From Mermis nigrescens (Eukaryota > Nematoda > Enoplea > Mermithida > Mermithidae): a stretch of 64,000 nucleotides of DNA. The position numbers were made by a program, and so were the translations under genes. Under the pieces are notes generated by a model, which was given only the letters and a program-made list of their open reading frames with translations, did no database searches and was not told where the DNA came from. The stretch covers positions 1 through 64,000 of the forward strand of contig JAVLUZ010000640.1 of NCBI GenBank assembly GCA_036768485.1. The letters run 5' to 3'. Within the stretch, counting starts at the first letter, position 1, and every line of letters begins with the position of its first letter. This document shows positions 35,791-47,700 of this stretch, in pieces.

Positions 35791-37039
35791 TGTTGGGACG
35801 GTCGGGCTGTAGGGATTGGTGGGGCTTTTGGGACGGGTGGGGCTGTTAGGATTTTTGGTGGGGCTGTTGGGACAGTGGGGCTGTTGGGACAGGTGGGGCT
35901 GTTGGGATCTTTGGTGGGGCTGTTGGGATGGTGGGGTTGTTGGGATGGTGGGGCTGTTGGGATTGGTGGGGCTGTTGGGATTGGTGGGGCTGTTGGGATT
36001 GGTGGGGCTGTTGGGATTGGTGGGGCTGTTGGGATTATTGGTGGGGCTGTTGGGGATTATTGGTGGGGGCTGTTGGGACGGGTGAGGCTGTTGGGACTGG
36101 TGGGGGTTGTTGGGACGGGTGAGGCTGTTGGGACTGGTGGGGCTGTTGAGACAAGTGGGGCTTGTTGGGATTGTTGGTGGGGCTGTTGGGACGGTGGGGT
36201 GGTTGGGACTGGTGGGGCTGTTGGGATCTGGTGGGGCTGTTGGGACTGGTGGGGCTGTTGGGACTGGTGGGGCTGTTGGTATTTGTGGAGCTGTTGCGGA
36301 TTTTTGGTGGGGCTGTTGGGATTTTTGGTGGGGCTGTTATGACAATGGGGCTGTTGGGATTGGTGGGGCTGTTGGGACGGGTGGGGCTGTTGGGGTTATT
36401 GGTGGGGCTGTTGGGACGGTGGGGCTGTTGGGTGGGACTGGTGGAGGTTGTTGGTACGAGTGGAGCTGTTGGGATTTTTTGGTGGGGCTGTTGGGATTTC
36501 TTGGTGGAGTTGTTGGGATTTTTGGTGGGGCTGTTGGGATTATTGGTGGGGCTGTTGGGATTATTGGTGGGGCTGTTGGGACGGTGAGGCTGTTGGGACT
36601 GGTGGGGGTTGTTGGGACGGGTGAGGCTGTTGGGACTGGTGGGGCTGTTGAGACGAGTGGGGGCTTTTGGGATTATTGGTGGGGCTGTTGGGACGGTGGG
36701 GTAGTTGGGACTGGTGGGGCTGTTGGGACTGGTGGGGCTGTTGGGACTGGTGGGGCTGTTGGGACTGGTGGGGCTGTTGAGACGTATGGGGCTGTGGTGG
36801 GGCTGTTGGGACGGTGGGGCTGTTGAGACTGGTGGGGCTGTTGGGACGGGTGGGGCTGTTGGTATTTTTGTGGAGCTGTTGGGATTTTTGGTGAGGCTGT
36901 TGGGATTTTTGGTGGGGCTGTTATGACAATGGGGCTGTTGGGATTGGTGGGGCTGTTGGGATTGGCGGGGCTGTAGGGATTATTGGTGGGGCTGTTGGGA
37001 CGGTGGGGTTGTTGGGTGGGACTGGTGGAGGTTGTTGGT

Positions 37040-39325
37040 ACGAGTGGAGCTGTTGGGATTTTTGGTGGGGCTGTTGGGATTTTTGGTGGAGCTGTTGGGA
37101 TTTTGGTGGGGCTGTTGGGATATTTGGTGGGGCTGTTGGGACAGTGGGGCTGTTGGGATTGGTGGGGCTGTTGGAATTGGTGGGCTTGTTGGGATTGGTG
37201 GGGCTGTTGGGATTATTGGTGGGGCTGTTGGGACGGTGGGGCTTTTAGGACTGGTGGGGGTTGTTGGGACGGGTGAGGCTGTTGTGACTAATGGGGCTGT
37301 TGAGACAAGTGGGGCTGTTGGGATTATTGGTGGGGTTGGTGAAATGGTGGGGCTGTTGGGATTGGTGGGGCTGTTGGGATTGGTGGGGCTGTTGGGATTG
37401 GTGGGGCTGTTGGGATTATTGGTGGGGCTGTTGGGACGGTGAGGCTGTTGGGACTGGTGGGACTGTTGGGATGGTTGGGACTGTTGGGATTTTTGGTGGG
37501 GATGGTGGGGCTGTAGGGATTGGTGGGTCTGTTGGGATTAATGGTGGGGCTGTTTGGATGGTGGGGCTGTTGGGATTATTGGTGGGGCTGTTGGGACTTT
37601 GGGGCTGTTGGGACTGGTGGGACGGGTGGGGCTGTTGGGATTTTTGGTGGGCTGTTGGGACGGTGGGGACTGGTGGGGGTTGTTGGGACGGGTGAGCTGT
37701 TGGGACAGGTGGGGCTGTTGGGACAGGTGGGGTTGTTGGGACTGGTGGGGCTGTTGGGACTGGTGGGGCTGTTGGGACTGGTGGGGCTGTTGGGACTGGT
37801 GTGGCTGTTGAGACGTATGGGGCTGTGGTGGGGCTGTTGGGACGGTGGGGCTGTTGAGACTGGTGGTGCTGTTGGGACAGGGTGGGGCTGTTGGTATTTT
37901 TGTGGAGCTGTTGGGATTTTTGGTGGGGCTGTTGGGATTTTTGGTGGGGCTGTTATGACAATGGGGCTGTTGGGATTGGTGGGGCTGTTGGGATTGGCGG
38001 GGCTGTAGGGATTATTGGTGGGGCTGTTGGGACGGTGGGGCTGTTGGGACTGGTGGGGCTGTTCAGATTGGTGGGGCTGTTGGGATTATTGGTGGGGCTG
38101 TTGGGACGGTGGGGTTGTTGGGTGGGACTGGTGGAGGTTGTTGGTACGAGTGGAGCTGTTGGGATTTTTGGTGGGGCTGTTGGGATTTTTGGTGGAGCTG
38201 TTGGGATTTTTGGTGGGGCTTTTGGGATATTTGGTGGGGCTGTTGGGACAGTGGGGCTGTTGGGATTGGTGGGGCTGTTGGAATTGGTGGTGCTGTTGGG
38301 ATTGGTGGGGCTGTTGGGATTATTGGTGGGGCTGTTGGGACGGTGGGGCTTTTAGGACTAGTGGGGGTTGTTGGGACGAGTGAGGCTGTTGTGACTAATG
38401 GGGCTGTTGAGACAAGTGGGGCTGTTGGATTATTGGTGGGGTTGGTGAAATGGTGGGGCTGTTGGGATTGGTGGGGCTGTTGGGATTGGTGGGGCTGTTG
38501 GAATTGGTGGGGCTGTTGGGATTGGTGGGGCTGTTGGGATTATTGGTGGGGCTGTTGGGACGGTGAGGCTGTTGGGACTGGTGGGACTGTTGGGATGGTT
38601 GGGACTGCTGGGATTTTGGTGGGGATGGTGGGGCTGTAGGGATTGGTGGGTCTGTTGGGATTAATGGTGGGGCTGTTTGGATGGTGGGGCTGTTGGGATT
38701 ATTGGTGGGGCTGTTGGGACAGTGGGGCTGTTGGGACTGGTGGGGCTATTGGGATTTTCGGTGGGGCTGATGGGACAGTGGGGCTGTTGGGATGGTGGGG
38801 ATGTTGGGACTGGTGAGGCTGTTGGGACGGGTGGGGCTGTTGGAATTTTTGGTGGGGTACTTGCGATGGTGGGGCTGTTGGGACTGGTGGGGGTTGATGG
38901 GACAGGTGGGGCTGTTATGATTTTTGGTGGGGCTGTTGGGATGGTGGGGCTGTTGGGACAGTGGAGCTGTTGGGACTGGTGGGGTTTGTTGGGACAGGTG
39001 GGGCTGTTGGGATTATTAGCGGGGCTGTTGGGATTATTGGTGGGACTGTATGGACGGTGGGACTGTTGGGACTGATGGGGATGTTGGGCTTTTTGGTGGG
39101 GCTGTTGGGATTGGTGGGGCTGTTGGGATTGGTGGGGCTGTTGGGGTTATTGGTGGGGCTGTTGGGACTGTGGGGCTGTTGGGACTGATGGGGCTGTTGG
39201 GACGGGTGGGGCTGTTGGGATTTTTGGTGGGGCTGTTGGGATTATTGGTGGGGCTGTTGTGACGGTGGGGCTGTTGTGACTGGTGGGGCTGTTAAGATGG
39301 GTGGTTCTCTTGGGATTATTGGTGG
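37040..39325 (+). repeat. Higher-order repeat, copy 2
   Basis: Matches 33400-35790 with the marker variants at about 39301 and 38855. Small indels account for the offset drift. Confidence 0.75.
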
Positions 39326-39810
39326 GGCTGTTTGGATGGTGGGGCTGTTGGGATTATTGGTGGGGCTGTTGGGACAGTGGGGCTGTTGGGACTGGTGGGG
39401 CTATTGGGATTTTCGGTGGGGCTGATGGGACAGTGGGGCTGTTGGGATGGTGGGGATGTTGGGACTGGTGAGGCTGTTGGGACGGGTGGGGCTGTTGGAA
39501 TTTTTGGTGGGGTACTTGCGATGGTGGGGCTGTTGGGACTGGTGGGGGTTGATGGGACAGGTGGGGCTGTTATGATTTTTGGTGGGGCTGTTGGGATGGT
39601 GGGGCTGTTGGGACAGTGGAGCTGTTGGGACTGGTGGGGTTTGTTGGGACAGGTGGGGCTGTTGGGATTATGTAGCGGGGCTGTTGGGATTATTGGTGGG
39701 ACTGTATGGACGGTGGGACTGTTGGGACTGATGGGGATGTTGGGCTTTTTGGTGGGGCTGTTGGGATTGGTGGGGCTGTTGGGATTGGTGGGGCTGTTGG
39801 GGTTATTGGT
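39325..39810 (+). repeat. Shorter higher-order repeat, third partial copy
   Basis: Repeats 38670-39150 at an offset of 655 bp (GGGGTACTTGCGATGG again near 39510), showing continued segmental amplification. Confidence 0.7.
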
Positions 39811-40701
39811 GGGGCTGTTGGGACTGGTGTGGCTGTTGAGACGTATGGGGCTGTGGTGGGGCTGTTGGGACGGTGGGGCTGTTGAGACTGGTGGTGCTGT
39901 TGGGACGGGTGGGGCTGTTGGTATTTTTGTGGAGCTGTTGGGATTTTGGTGGGGCTGTTGGGATTTTTGGTGGGGCTGTTATGACAATGGGGCTGTTGGG
40001 ATTGGTGGGGCTTTTGGGACGGGTGGGGCTGTTAGGATTTTTGGTGAGGCTGTTGGGACGGTGGGGCTGTTGGGACTGGTGGGACGGGTGGGGCTGTTGG
40101 GATTTTTGGTGGGGCTGTTGGGACGGTGGGGCTTTTGGGACTGGTAGGGGTTGTTGGGACGGGTGAGGCTGTTGGGACTGGTGGAGCTGTTGAGACAAGT
40201 GGGGCTGTTGGGATTCTTGGTGGGGCTGTTGGGACGGTGGGGTTGTTGGGACTGGTGGGGCTGTTGGGACTGGTGGGACTGGTGAGGCTGTTGGGACGGG
40301 TGGGGCTGTTGGAATTTTTGGTGGGGCTGTTGCGATGGTGGGGCTGTTGGGACTGGTGGTGGGGGTTGATGGGACAGTTGGGGCTCTTGGGATTTTTGGT
40401 GGGGCTGTTGGGATTGATGGGGCTGTTGGGATTGGTGGGGCTGTTGGGATTATTGGTGGGGCTGTTGGGACGGTGGGGCTGTTGAGACTGGTGGAGCTGT
40501 TGGGACGGGTGGGGCTGTTGGGATTTTTGGTGGAGCTGTTGGGATTTTTGATGGGGCTGTTGGGACAATGGGGCTGTTGGGACAATGGGGCTGTTGGGAT
40601 TGGTGGGGCTATTGGGATTGGTGGGGCTATTGGGATTATTGGTGGGGCTGTTGGGACGGTGGGGCTGTTGGGACTGGTGGGGCTGTTGGGACTGGTGGTG
40701 C

Positions 40702-41750
40702 TGTAACTGCGAGAGTTACACGTGTAGGCGGACTTGCCTTAGCAGTTCGCGGTAGCCATAACATAGCCAATACTAGTAGCTATCTACGATAGTGCACTGT
40801 GGGCTGTGCCTTCGGTCTTCCCATTATTTCCCCAATTTTCAATAATAAAAAACATTTAGATACTTGTCCGGTAACATAGAGTTAAGTGTATGATAATAGT
40901 AATTGTTTAATGCATACCGCTTACGTTAATCAAGAACATTCGATCTGAGATAAAAGTGAATCAGTATTACGTTAATTTGATCTTTGTTTAATTTACTGTA
41001 ATGGTCTCTTGAGGCCAATGTAGTTAGTGTTATGGGCAGTCTCGTTGGCCGTCGTACGATTGTATAGTCATGTACGTTTTTGTTTTCTTTTGCTTTACTG
41101 TTGTTGTCCGGCAACCAGGCCGTGAATTCTTCGTCGAATTAAAATAGAGAGAAACCTACCCAGGGGTTTTCGGATATACCGAGGGTTAGGTCGGCCACTC
41201 CTACGTCGAGGATTGCAACTCATCCGAGTGGACGGATAGGTAATTTCCGTATGATTGCTATTTTTATTTGGAAATCTTAACTTATTTCTCAAACCTAAAA
41301 TTGATCAAAAATATTATCTAATCTTTAGAGATGATTGATCAGGTTAGGGCTCAATGTTGTTGTTTTCATAGTCTATTGTGCTACACGTACTAGGAACCAA
41401 AAAGCTTTCTGAAATAGGTACTGATTGGAAAATAAGTTAAATATTCAACTTGAGCTTGAGATGGGTCAACTGACCTCCGCGGCAAATACCGAGACTAGGT
41501 AGGTAGCCTTAGGTCTTAGGGCGTAGCTGCTGAGATCACCCGACATAAAAGCGGCCAGCAATATTAGGGCTGAGGGGATCGAAGCCGTAAGGTCTCTAAG
41601 GGTCCAAAGATCGAAAGCTATCCAGGGCTGCGCGATCGGGGCCAGCGCTAAGCGTAGACTAAAGTACCTACGTACCTAGGTAAATCTCGAAGGCAAATAC
41701 ACCCGTCCTATGTCGATTCTTTGTAGACATAAGGCGGCTCTGTATTTACA
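40702..41750 (+). mobile_element. Solo LTR of a retrotransposon
   Basis: 1,049 bp of non-repetitive sequence interrupts the minisatellite. It begins TGTAACTGCGAG and ends CTGTATTTACA (TG...CA) and is flanked by GTGC at 40698-40701 and 41751-41754. Removing it restores a normal array junction (GTGCTATTAAGATTGG). A 4-bp duplication fits Ty3/Gypsy-like elements. An AATAAA lies near 40845. No internal coding region remains, implying LTR-LTR recombination. Confidence 0.75.
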
Positions 41751-41754
41751 GTGC

Positions 41755-42803
41755 TATTAAGATTGGTGGGGCTGTTGGGATTATTGGTGGGGCTGTTGGG
41801 ACGGTGGGGTTGTTGGGACTGGTGGAGGTTGTTGGGACGAGTGGGGCTGTTGGGATTTTTGGTGGGGCTGTTGGGACAGTGGGGTTGTTGGGACTGGTGG
41901 GGCTGTTAAGATGGGTGGGGCTGTTAGGATTATTGGTGGGGCTGTTGGGACGGTGGGGCTGTTGGGACTGGTGGGACGGGTGGGGCTGTTGGGATTTTTG
42001 GTGGAGCTGTTGGGACGGTGGGACTTTTGGGACTGGTGGGGGTTGTTGGGACGGGTGAGGCTGTTGGGACTAATGGGGCTGTTGAGACAAATGGGGCTGT
42101 TGGGATTATTGGTGGGGCTGTTGGGACGGTGGGGTTATTGGGACTGTTGGGGCTGTTGGGACTGGTGGGGCTGTTGGGACTGGTGGGGCTGTTGGGACGG
42201 GTGGGGCTGTTGGGATTATTGGTGGGGCTGTTGGGACGGTGGGGCTGTTGAGACTGGTGGGGCTGTTGGGACGGGTGGGGCTGTTGGGATTTTTGGTGAG
42301 GCTGTTGGGACGGTGGGGATGTTGGGACTGGTGGGGGTTGTGGGGACAGTTGGGGCTGTCGGGACGGTTGGGGCTGTTAGGACTGGTGGGGCTGTTAAGA
42401 CGGGTGGGGCAGTTGGGATTTTTGGTGGGGCTGTTGGGATGGTGGGGCTGTTGGGATTTTTGGCGGGGCTGTTGGGATGGTGGGGCTGTTGGGACGGTGG
42501 GGCGGTTGGGACTGGTGGGGCTGTTATGATTTTTGGTTGGGCTGTTGGGACGGTGGGGCTGTTAGGACTGGTGGGGGTTGTTGGGACGGGTGGGACTGTT
42601 GGAATTTTTGGGCTGTCGGGATGGTGGGGCTGTTGGGATGGTTGGGCTGTTGGGACGATGGGGCTGTTGGGATTGGTGGGGCTGTTGGGATTATTGGTGG
42701 GGCTGTTGGGACGGTGGGGCTGTTGGGATTTTTGTTGTGGCTGTTGAGACGGTGGGGTTGTTGGGACGGTGGAGCTGTTGGGACTGGTGGGGCTGTTGAG
42801 ACA
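41755..42803 (+). repeat. G-rich minisatellite, continuation after the LTR
   Basis: The same GGGGCTGTTGGGA units for another 1.05 kb, ending at TGTTGAGACATC. Confidence 0.95.
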
Positions 42804-43250
42804 TCACCCGCAAGTGCCTATTGCTTGAATCAGCCTCTTTTTTGGTTGATCTATTGATAGTGGGTCTTCCAGCATTTTTTTCCGGTGGGTCTACCTTTTT
42901 ACGTGCCTACCTGTTAGTTAAATGCGCACTGAGTATCTGATACACGCCGTTACAATCATACCAACATAATACACGCGCTGATAATATAACACGGATACCT
43001 AAGGCACGCGAGTACCTATTGCTCGAATCAGCATCTGTTTTTGGTGGGTCTACTGATAGTGGGTCTTCCAGCAGTTTTTTCTGGTGGGTCTATACCTACC
43101 TGTTACATTAAATGCGCAGTGAGTCGCTAATACGCGCAGTTGCACTCAAACTAACATAACACATGCACTGATAACATGACACGGATACGTAATGCACACA
43201 AGTGCTTATTGCTTAAATCAGCCTCTATCAGGCCGATCTCCCTGCGCTTA
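42804..43250 (+). repeat. Tandem repeat, ~195-bp unit, 2.3 copies
   Basis: GTGCCTATTGCTTGAATCAG-type blocks start near 42812, 43011 and 43201; also shared are GTGGGTCTTCCAGCA and ACATAA(T/C)ACA. Confidence 0.75.
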
Positions 43251-43522
43251 AATCAGCCTCTATTAAGCCTAATCGTCTCGTCCTACGTTATCGTCTTCAA
43301 TGACGTTTAGCTGTTAAAGCTTAATAAATCTCTTAATACTCAACTTCAAAACTAAAAAAGGTCTTTTGAGACAAAAACATTCTCTTTCTGATAGTATAAA
43401 TTTTATTGCTATCCGGCCAAAATTGCGGAGAATAGTCGAAGCTGGAGCAAAAAGGCAGTAAAAAAGGGTAAAAAATGCGAAAAATAAGGAACTATTGGTC
43501 GAATGCGGAAAAAAACGGCCGC

Positions 43523-43730
43523 ATCATCTACATTAGGTACCCCGTCTTTTAAAAGAAAACCCATAAAAAATACCCACTGGTTCAGGTGCTAGCTCAGAGA
43601 GAACAATTTGCTGACCTGGGCTAATATCATCTACATTAGGTACCCCATCTTTTAAAAAAGAAACCATAAAAAAATACCTACTGGTTCAGGTGCTAGCTCT
43701 GACAGAAGAATTTGCTGACCTGGGCTAATA
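43523..43730 (+). repeat. Tandem duplication, 103-bp unit x 2
   Basis: ATCATCTACATTAGGTACCCC begins each unit (43523 and 43626); TTTGCTGACCTGGGCTAATA ends each. Confidence 0.8.
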
Positions 43731-43948
43731 TATAGAGACGCACGAAGTGCGCTTCCCTACCGTGACGTCACGCTAGACTTTAACACTACGTCACGGACGT
43801 CTTCTAAGAGGTGCGACGCACTTCCGTGCGTCTCACAATATAGAGACGCACGATGTGCGCTTCCCCTAACGTGACGTCACGCTAGACTTTAACACTACGT
43901 CACGGACGTCTTCTAAGAGGTGCGACGCACTTCCGTGCGTCTCACAAT
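43731..43948. mobile_element. Tandem pair of ~100-bp palindromic elements with TGACGTCA
   Basis: Copies 43735-43834 and 43843-43943 each start GAGACGCACG and end CGTGCGTCTC. Inside is GTGACGTCACGCTAGAC followed by CTACGTCACGGACGTC, so each holds a full CRE palindrome and a half-site. GC-rich in an AT-rich setting. Confidence 0.75.
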
Positions 43949-44630
43949 TAACTTTTCTTTAGTCGCGTCAATAAATTACTTTATGCTTTCAAATGATCTG
44001 TTTAGAAAATAAAAATAAAATGTCGAACCATTTAATCTATACCTAACTTACAAAAAATTAGCCGCTGTGAGTCACCTTTAGCCAAAGCATGACCAAAAAA
44101 TGATACTTTTTTATAGCCTTCCAGTTGAAAAAAATTCTTAAAAAAGAGTTCGAATTTTCTTGTCTTGATTGATAGAGCATGTCGAAAAACGTCGAAAATG
44201 GGGATTTGCCAGCTATCCTGACAAATTTTTCGAGACATAGACCAATTCATGTTGAGTCCGCCCCCCCTCCTTTGGCCGGATCCTGGATACTGGCCTAATA
44301 GGACTACAATTGGGAACGAAGAAAACAAAATTCACGACCTTTGAATAATTTGATACTAGTCGGACTTAAAGTTTGTTGCCCATAAATTTATAGGAATAAA
44401 TTTTAAGATTATTAATCGAACAGTAAGCCGACAGTTTGAAATAGATCGACTCAATACAGTTGTAATAATATGTCAGTTTACTGTCAGAAAATTTATTATA
44501 AATTGCCCAAACGTACATATCTGGAACGAATTTAGTAAAAAGTCATATTCGTCCTAAAATAAAGCAAGTTAAAATTCAAGCCTTTGATGGAACTTTCCAA
44601 GTGAAATATTGTACGGGATTTCAATTCAAA

Positions 44631-44763
44631 TCATTTTCCTACACGTGGTTCGCAACGGCAATTGCTTCCGAAAAAGTTGCATCTGCACATTAATCTGTGA
44701 CAGCAATGCATGTCATCCTTCGCGCTCCATGAACAATATTCGTCGATTTTCTTGCATCCTTCT
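44631..44763 (-). CDS. Agatoxin-like peptide exon 3 (cystine knot)
   Basis: Acceptor TGCATGTTACAG; 43 codons to TGA at 44631-44633 with all eight cysteines and the terminal amidation signal. A poly(A) signal (AATAAA on the minus strand) lies at 44492-44497, about 135 bases downstream of the stop. Confidence 0.85.
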
Positions 44764-47700
44764 CTGTAACATGCAATAATATACAAAAACGCTGGATAAG
44801 CCAAAAAGACATTAATGGAATAGGTAGGAATTCATGGAATGAGTTTGCTAAAAGCAAAAAAGTAAATTTGATTAGTCCCGTTCATAGATGCACAACATGT
44901 CCGATCCGGGGATGAGTGGGGGGGGCTGGGCCAGTCAGTCTGAGGGTCAAAATTGAGCTTTTCTTGCTAAGTTGGGTGAGAAATTGCTTGGTTTTAAAAG
45001 TAGTTTAAATTGGCTAAATTGGTTAATTTTTTGAGCCAAAAGGCTAATGATCTCAAAAGTTGGTAAAAATGCCTGAAATAGCGTTAAAACGATGTTATTC
45101 CAGAGTTTCTGATCAATGTCAAGCACTTTTGAAGAAAATTTTATGCATTTTCGGCCTCCTCATTTTACTTCAATTCCCAATAAATTTTTCCATTTTCCTG
45201 TTTTCGGGGAGTTCAGGCCCTCTCATTTGCGCCTGTATAGTCACATTCGCATGAAACAGAAAAGGGGTGAATTTACGAAAAGATGAATTTGCGGAAGGAT
45301 GCGCATGTGAATTTTCCTTCCCATACAGAATGTGTCTTGCTTCGCAACTAGAAATACTCACACATGCACGTGGAGTGAGTTTGCATTTCTCTTTTAGAAT
45401 TTCTTACAAAAAAATTAATATTGAAAACGGACAAAATCAAAATTCTTTGCAATAGTACAATCTGTAAATACAGGGTGTTTCAATAAAAAACGGTATCGCA
45501 CTAAAATGGATATACTGTAGCGTACATTTGAAATTAATAGTTGAAACTTTGCAAGAGTGTGGTCTAATGTTTGGTCGCTTGTTTAGTAAAATTTTATAAT
45601 ATGGGAAAGATATATCACCGGAATTCAGAGCTCTTTTCTAAAGCCATGTATGCTTCGAGTTTTAGCGCGGAAACTTTAAATTTTTGCCAAATTAGTGATG
45701 ACCGCTAATAATTTAGTAACCACCGCACGTAGACTACTGCAATTTCCAGCGCTTGGAGAAACAAACATTAAAAACAAATGAACAGAATTTTATGCGATAA
45801 AACTGAAAAATTGTGCTGTAACGTTACAGTAAGGGTTACTCATAATGACCTCTATTAGATCTGTCAGTCAGTTTTAATCGATAGACAAATTGATCGATGA
45901 AGTAATCGATTTTCAGTCAGGCACTTCCAGGCCCTAAAATTTGCCTTTTTAAGTGAGCAGTAATTCTAATCTGCATTTTGTATACGAATTTTGTCAACAT
46001 TTTTATACGAACTGTTAGATTTTACTATTTTAGCAAAAACCCTAAAAAAATTCGGCGCCAAAACTCGAACTATGTGAGTTGAGGAGAAAAGCCATAGATT
46101 AAGGAGAATTTTTTCTCACATTAAGAAATTATGTCAAACAAGCATGCATACATAAGACTACACACCTGCGAAGTTTTAATTGTTAATTTTATGTATATGC
46201 TACAGTATACCTTTATTAGTGCGGTACCGTTATTTTTGAAACACCCTGTATAAAACTGGAAACGCCGTTCAGTTTGGGGCCATTTTAGCCCAGTGAGTTT
46301 CTCTAACTAATTTTTTAAATTTAGCTGATTCCTCAGACTGAATACTTTGTTTACCAGTGCTTTTCTCGCCACTTTAATTGAACAACTGACACATCAAATA
46401 ATGAGACGAAAAATGCGACAGCGTATGAAATGGAAATGCATATCGCGCCAAGAATTTATCCATTTTTAATTGAGCATGAAGGAATTCAGTAGGTAACGTA
46501 TGATGTTTAAGTTTATTTTTTGCTGCAGTTGATTGAGACGTGGTTTAATTAAAGTTGGAGCTAGCAAATCGTCTACCAGAAAATAAAATTTTCTCTATTC
46601 GTTAATGAAAGGATTAATGGTAATAATAATTTACTAACGAGTCTTCTTCTTTTTCATAAGTGAATTAATGATGGTGATAATTTAATTTAAATTATTGTTT
46701 CAAATGCAAAACTATGATTACTCAGTTGTGATCCGGAAGAAGTGATTCAGTCTTATTAGTCAACAAGCACGAATTTTAGGAACTTCATTAAAGCGATATT
46801 GAAATAAATTTTAGCCCGTAATAATTTTTGGAACTATTTTGCTATTTTCGATTTCAGATTTCGACCTTCAAGTTTTCGTCGCATTCATTTGTCCTAAAAT
46901 AATTCAACTGCAAAAAACACTGTCCATTTTAAAAGGCATTTTCTAAAAGCGTACAAATTTCGATTTGCAGCTCTTGGTAATATTTTTAAGAATATTAAAT
47001 TATGAGCAATCTATATAATTGATAGACGTTTAATATATCCTGAATTAATAATTTCAAGGATTACGAAAGCGCTTCACTGTTTCCAATGATTACAATTTGC
47101 AGAAGACTGCTCAAATGTTGAAAATGACTATGAATATATCCAAAATTGGATAATAGGAAGTCATCAGAATGACAAAAAAAGCGAAAAAAGGATATTTTAG
47201 AGAAAAAAAGAGAAAAAACAAAAAATGAAAAAAGAAAAGATAGTGATAAAAAATAAGTAAATAAATTTAAAATAAGAAGAGGAAGAAATGAAGCATACTA
47301 CTAACACGAAAGAAACAAAAAGACGCGAGAAATAGCACAAATGTACCTAAAAATTATATTATGAGAAATTACAGGCTTCAGGAGTATATAAAGAAAAATA
47401 CACAAAAAACACCTAAAAAATCATACGAGTATAAACCGGCGAAGTCATCATAAAGGAAAGAGGCTGCCACAGTTTTGTGCCTTTAATCTTCTGGCTGTCA
47501 AGTCTTTTTTTAATCTAGTGCCTAACTTTATTCGGTAATCAATTACTATATTACTGTAACACCCGACTTTCTTCATCGCTGCTCGACCCGTCACCTATAG
47601 GAAAAATTCGCTACCGACGCCGCCGAGCAAGGAAAAAACTGAGTGCTACAGTAATAAGGAAATTTGTTTTCCGTACGGATTCATGCACTAGGTTAAATAA

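Larger units (their letters stand above)
30062..40701 (+). repeat. Giant G-rich minisatellite, 17/18/21-bp units
   Basis: Over 10.6 kb of units of the form GGGGCTGTTGGGA plus a variable tail: TTGGT or CTGGT (18 bp), TTATTGGT or TTTTTGGT (21 bp), CGGT (17 bp). Every unit has a G4 and a G3 run separated by 4-7 bases, so the plus strand is an almost continuous G-quadruplex pattern. Long open frames in every phase (WGCWDWWGCWD, GAVGIIGGAVG, LLGLVGLLGLV; on the minus strand SQQPHQ and PNSPT) arise because the unit lacks stop codons, and 17-bp units scramble the frame. I do not call a gene. Confidence 0.95.

Noticed and set aside
30062..42803. Dozens of long open frames (up to 305 codons) across the G-rich array
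   Set aside because: They exist on both strands and in all phases because the short unit has no stop codon; 17-bp units break the phase, variants are random with respect to frame, and there are no splice sites, starts or domains supporting a protein.
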